A stretch of 64,000 nt of DNA from Sanghuangporus weigelae (lineage: Eukaryota; Basidiomycota; Agaricomycetes; Hymenochaetales; Hymenochaetaceae), in the NCBI GenBank assembly GCA_033182465.1, contig CP137324.1, positions 248,001-312,000 on the forward strand, written 5' to 3'. Each line of letters opens with the position of its first letter. The first letter of the stretch is position 1. Both the position numbers and the translations under genes were made by a program. The notes beneath the pieces were generated by a model. That model saw only the letters and a program-made list of their open reading frames with translations. It did not search any database and was not told where the DNA came from. Positions 61,584 to 64,000 of the stretch are shown one piece after another.

Positions 61584-63998
61584 TCAACGCCAACGCATCG
61601 TCCGTGCGGGTGCAGCGATGATCGGCACGTCGTTCAAGTTCACATTCCCCACACCAACATTGGAGACGTTCATGTTCATATTCATCACACCGTTCGCAAC
61701 GACATATTGTTCTTGATACTGTTGCTGATGCTGCTGAAGATGGTGATACTCATACATCCCCTGTCCCTGTGCGGCGGGGAACTGATTGTGCATGCGTGGG
61801 GAAGAAGGCAGCGACGTGGGCGTCAACGGCTGGCTCACCGCACACGCATTAACAGCAGCGATAGGTTGCGTCGATGCATTCGCATTAGCATTCGACGCAG
61901 ACGGAACGGCTGATATGGGTGGGATAGAAACGGAAGCGATGGAAGGAATCGCTGGCGTAGTAGGCGTCACCGGTGTGGGCGGCGCAGACGTCCCATCTGC
62001 GAACGTGCACGTTCCCTTCGCACAATGGTACTTGAGGCCGTTCGGGTTCAAGTAGCTCTAGAAAAGTCAAATCAGAGTCCAATTCCAAGAATAAAGGGTA
62101 TATTGGAGAGAAGATTGAAACTCACCTTCGTACACCCAGGCTTGGGACACTTGTACGCCTTCTCACGTGTCCTCTTTCCACTCTTATCAGGCCTCTCCGG
62201 TCTGCCGGTCCTCTCAGCCCGAGGCTTCTCGACTACAGCTCCCTGGGATTTCTCCTCAACATCAGGAGCAGCGCTTTCGCCATTCACAGATGAACCTTCG
62301 TCAGATGACGATGAGATAGACGAGCGCGAGGAAGAACCGAGACCGAGTAAGCTCATAGCACTCGAAGCTGCTTTGCGGGTCTTCTCCCTTCGCACTGCGC
62401 CTCCGCTGCTTGAAGTTGCGCTGGCATCACCAGCGGAACTGGCAGGGCTCTCTGCCCTTCCCTTCCTTTCTCTCTCCCGCTCTTTCCTGTCCTTCTTCTC
62501 CTTCTTTGCCGAGTTATCTTTCTCGACATTCGGCGAAAGTAGCGTCGGCGAAGGAATCGGGGCGCTGAACAACGAAGGCGGAAGACAGACGGGCAGAGCG
62601 TCGGGGTGGCCACCGTTAATCATCAACGCGTGGCCGCGTAAGACTGATGAAGGGCGAATGGGAGCAGCGAGCGGCGATGGAGGGGTACTATCTAAGGGTG
62701 TGTGGACACCGTTTACATTATCAAGTGGGTCGAAGGACATAAGGACGTCCATATCCATATCCATATCCATATCCATATCCATCTCGAGCTCTTCTCCAGA
62801 GCCGGATGAGTGCTCGGATTGCTGCTGCTCGATCGATCCCGAGCTCGCTGGTGATCCCGCAGAAAGCGGGGACGCAGAGTATGGCGAGTGGGTCGTGAAC
62901 GGCGAATGCGGATAAGGCGATGCGGAGTTTGCGCGGGAACCGTTGTTGAACAATTGAGTCTGTACTTGGAGCTGCGGATGTGACTGCCCGTTCATCGGGA
63001 ATCCATATGCAGATACATGCAAGGAAGGCGGAGGCGTCTCAGGCCCGACACTCGAGTTTGGCGAAGGCGCATCGCCGCTCGCCGCCGTGCCTTTAGCTCC
63101 GATATCGGTACCGTTGGTGTTGTTTGTATTCACCTGAAGAAGCGACTTCGGCTGGGGCACAGGTACATCCAAAGCGCCTTGCGGCGAAACGAACGGTGCA
63201 CCCTCCGATGCACCAAAGTGTGTCTCCTCGAAGTGCGTGACGAGCGCATGCATATCGGGGAGCGTAATCCCACAGCATGCAAAGTTGGAGCACTGTATTG
63301 GCGCGAAGGATACGAGATTAGCGTGTGCGTCCCGAGGAGATTGGGAGGGAAAATCAAGACCAAAAATAAGATAAAAAAGAATACATAATTGAATTGGAGG
63401 AGATAGAGTTACGAAATGGCGTAAGAACGCCCTCCGTTCAACCCCCAGCGATTTCCGCTGTGGAAGCAAACGGGCATCATACCAACATCAACGAGAAGAT
63501 TGAACGTCGACACCGTAGCAAATCAGAAGCCGCACTGACTATATGCGCCGCAGTCCCGATATGGAAGTGTTCTATGATCAGCAGCGCGTGGTGCCGATGT
63601 TCCAAACAGAAGACAAAGCAAATTCCGATTTTGACCACTTCCGTTCCCGGCTCCGGTGTTTCTTCGATTCAAACCCCTTCGATCCAACCCTTGTGTGCAG
63701 ATTTCCTTTGCCTCCGGGCCATGGGAACGCCCGCTCAATCTCCTAGCAACTGTCGTGCCTATCCTATCCTGACCGGCCTTCCTTCTCTGGGCAAGGCTAG
63801 GACTGCGAGCTACTGAGTAGGCATAAAGCAATGCCCATAATGCAGAATAGCACAGTACAGAAGAACAAAGAAATGAAGTGAAATGAAGGAATGGAAGGAA
63901 GCACTCACATAGTCACGCTCGAATGAGGAATAGTCTCCCCGCGGAGAACAAGACATGGACAAATGAGTCGCGGTAGAAGGCAAATATGCATTGCCCAT
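61584..63998 (-). CDS. SFP1: Sfp1-like C2H2 zinc-finger transcription factor
   Basis: Exons 63998-63909, 63292-62126 and 62057-61584 give 576 residues if the ATG at 63998 is the start; the gene may extend past the window. Joining exon 1 to exon 2 across a 616-nt intron gives ERDYCSNFACCGITLPDMHALVTHFEETH, the first finger typical of fungal Sfp1 proteins. Across a 68-nt intron the second finger reads YKCPKPGCTKSYLNPNGLKYHCAKGTC, again the Sfp1 form. Sfp1 controls ribosome-biogenesis and cell-size genes downstream of TOR in yeast; that role here is by family only. Between the fingers lies a ~300-residue Ser/Pro-rich linker with a Met-Asp repeat encoded by a hexanucleotide tandem repeat, a basic KKEKKDRKERERERK patch and a Ser/acidic segment. 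The C-terminus is Asn/Gln-rich. Confidence 0.85.
62750..62781 (-). repeat. ATCCAT hexanucleotide tandem repeat in the SFP1-like gene
   Basis: Five to six copies of CATATC/ATCCAT lie in frame and encode an alternating Met-Asp run in the linker between the zinc fingers. Such runs change length easily. Confidence 0.9.
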
Positions 63999-64000
63999 AG

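Overview
This is a stretch of fungal nuclear DNA. The host genes carry many short GT-AG introns, mostly 46-75 nt, and the proteins are fungal: a Bem2-type RhoGAP, an Sfp1-type zinc-finger factor, an Alg12 mannosyltransferase and a mitochondrial Lon protease. The intron density, the serine- and glutamine-rich proteins, the Aim9/APH-like phosphotransferase and the Ty1/copia element with an Sfp1/Bem2 background suggest a basidiomycete, probably an Agaricomycete. That placement is inference; no ribosomal or other marker gene is present.

The left 27 kb is a repeat-rich accessory zone. Bases 1-2604 hold nothing I can name. A ~6.1 kb non-coding repeat block, built of two tandem ~2.7 kb units plus a unique tail, occurs at about 2605-8770 and again in the same orientation at about 20555-26597. 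Between the copies lie a 139-bp copy of part of the Lon gene, a degenerate array of ~40-bp repeats, a small gene split by a young Ty1/copia retrotransposon (10147-16943) that itself carries a 1.58-kb nested insertion, a 666-bp TA-flanked MITE, and an intact Aim9-like phosphotransferase gene (17902-19874). One 607-bp segment is cleanly inverted in one of the two repeat blocks.

From 26.9 to 64 kb the window is ordinary gene space. In order: PIM1/Lon (minus), ALG12 (minus), a divergently transcribed BEM2-like RhoGAP (plus), a coiled-coil membrane-anchored protein (minus), a decayed and then an intact short-chain dehydrogenase (both minus), a type II membrane protein resembling O-fucosyltransferases (minus), a DUF3295-like protein (minus) and an SFP1-like zinc-finger gene (minus) whose 5' end reaches the window edge. 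Two gene-poor stretches (50.6-53.2 kb and 54.9-61.6 kb) hold only weak coding signals.

The host genes do not form a cluster for one pathway. They cover mitochondrial proteolysis, N-glycan assembly, Rho signalling, redox metabolism and growth-related transcription. The most unusual content is the history of the left half: block duplication, transfer of a Lon fragment, a conservative inversion, recombination between tandem units, and several layers of transposon insertion within about 25 kb.
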